A stretch of DNA of 64,000 bases from Henriciella mobilis (GTDB taxonomy: Bacteria > Pseudomonadota > Alphaproteobacteria > Caulobacterales > Hyphomonadaceae). The stretch lies in assembly GCF_003576315.1 (NCBI RefSeq), contig NZ_QWFZ01000033.1, positions 124,001-188,000 of the forward strand, in the 5' to 3' direction. A program made the translations under genes and the position numbers. Below the pieces are notes generated by a model that saw only the letters and a program-made list of their open reading frames with translations, searched no databases and was not told the origin of the DNA. This document shows positions 63,449 through 64,000 of the stretch, piece after piece (position 1 is the first letter of the stretch; each line of letters begins with the position of its first letter).

Positions 63449-64000
63449 TTGGCAGATCTGACACCGGTAGAGCGAGGGGTACTCGTCGCCCTGATGGCGT
63501 CTGGCGGGTCGCTGAAGGAGAATGCCGACCTCTCTGGGCGCTTCCAGATCAGGATGTCGCCCGCGCACCGCAAGAAGCTGGCCGGCCTCGGGCTGATCAG
63601 GACAAGCAAGAAGCCCTTCGTGCACACGCTGACCGATGAGGGCTGGGCGTTCATGGCGAACGGCTTTCCGATGGACATCCCGCGCGATGGCATGAAGCTT
63701 GGCGCGCTGAACGCGCTCCTTTCTGGGGTGCGAGAGCGTGCCGGCCCCGATGCCGACGCCATCCGGGCCTTCTTCAGCGGCAAGGCGCAAAAAGGCAAAG
63801 CGCCGGCCAAGGCGGAAGAGAAAAAGCCGTCAACGCCGCCGTCGCCGCCCTCAGGGGACACCGATCTCAGCGATGCGGCGTGGAGCGACAGTGAGGAAGC
63901 CCTCGCCATGGCGTTGCAGGATATCGCCGCTTTCGGCGCCCGCATGACCGCCCTTGAGCGTGTCATCGACGACAGCCAGAAGAATGCGGCCAAGCAGCTG
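63449..64000 (+). CDS. Hypothetical protein, truncated by the window edge
   Basis: An open frame runs from 63449 to the last base without a stop (184 codons seen). The likely start is a TTG giving MADLTPVERGVLVALMASGG; an ATG at 63493 is the alternative. Residues about 1-75 look like a winged-helix domain (TPVERGVLVALMASGG, RKKLAGLGLIRTSKKPFVHTLTDEGWAFM), and then comes a charged Lys/Pro/Ser linker (about 112-135) and an acidic segment. It may be a DNA-binding or small regulator protein. I do not recognise a family, and the C-terminal part is missing. Confidence 0.7.
   Translation, partial: MADLTPVERGVLVALMASGGSLKENADLSGRFQIRMSPAHRKKLAGLGLIRTSKKPFVHTLTDEGWAFMANGFPMDIPRDGMKLGALNALLSGVRERAGPDADAIRAFFSGKAQKGKAPAKAEEKKPSTPPSPPSGDTDLSDAAWSDSEEALAMALQDIAAFGARMTALERVIDDSQKNAAKQL

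Overview
The window looks like a chromosomal stretch of a Gram-negative alphaproteobacterium, most likely from the Hyphomonadaceae/Caulobacterales side of the class. Reasons: high GC with NNC/NNG codon bias, alphaproteobacterial gene neighbourhoods (murA-DUF2948-hisD-UPF0262 with infA-maf close by; gyrA-coaD-cyclophilin-queA-tgt; divergent uvrA/ssb), a GAAC-N7-GAAC LexA box of the alphaproteobacterial type, an HWE-family histidine kinase, and a large TonB-dependent receptor. The family placement is inference; the class is well supported.

Layout. 1-16.6 kb is an accessory region: an unrecognised membrane protein, carboxymuconolactone-decarboxylase-like and SDR enzymes, an NTF2-like secreted protein, a methyltransferase, an ABC-F ATPase/membrane protein/GST run, an old-yellow-enzyme homologue followed by two tandem LuxR-type regulators, another SDR, DUF2461/TfoX-like genes, a nitronate monooxygenase and an orphan M15 peptidase plus holin-like pair. 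16.6-22.4 kb holds a secreted S9 peptidase and a TonB-dependent receptor (both minus strand, each with a terminator) and tRNA-Thr(GGT). 22.5-28.3 kb is the murA-hisD-infA-maf housekeeping block, interrupted by an antisense HWE kinase. 28.3-32.7 kb holds envelope and membrane proteins and a Cys-phosphatase. 32.7-47.4 kb is information processing and cofactor genes: uvrA, ssb, a coaA-like kinase, gyrA, coaD, a cyclophilin lipoprotein, queA and tgt. tRNA-Lys(TTT) follows at 48.25 kb.

48.5-57.0 kb is the most interesting region: a plus-strand cluster encoding a GT-C-like membrane protein, an epimerase, a UDP-galactopyranose-mutase-like flavoprotein, a GtrA-type flippase, a HAD-UbiA fusion resembling decaprenyl-phosphate phosphoribose synthase, DprE1 and DprE2. 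Together these look like a route to polyprenyl-phosphoryl-D-arabinofuranose, the lipid arabinose donor known best from mycobacteria, here in a Gram-negative. 57.0-63.4 kb holds a CoA-transferase, a divergent LysR regulator and a three-subunit molybdenum hydroxylase (PaoABC-like). A truncated unknown gene runs off the right edge.

Other points worth a second look are two translation-initiation regions whose Shine-Dalgarno sequence can be buried in a hairpin (M15 peptidase; TonB receptor), a remnant of a duplicated oxidoreductase 3' end between the two luxR genes, a tRNA-guanine transglycosylase that has lost two of its four zinc ligands, and a DprE1 with Ala in place of the benzothiazinone-target Cys. 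I saw no CRISPR array, insertion sequence or rRNA gene.
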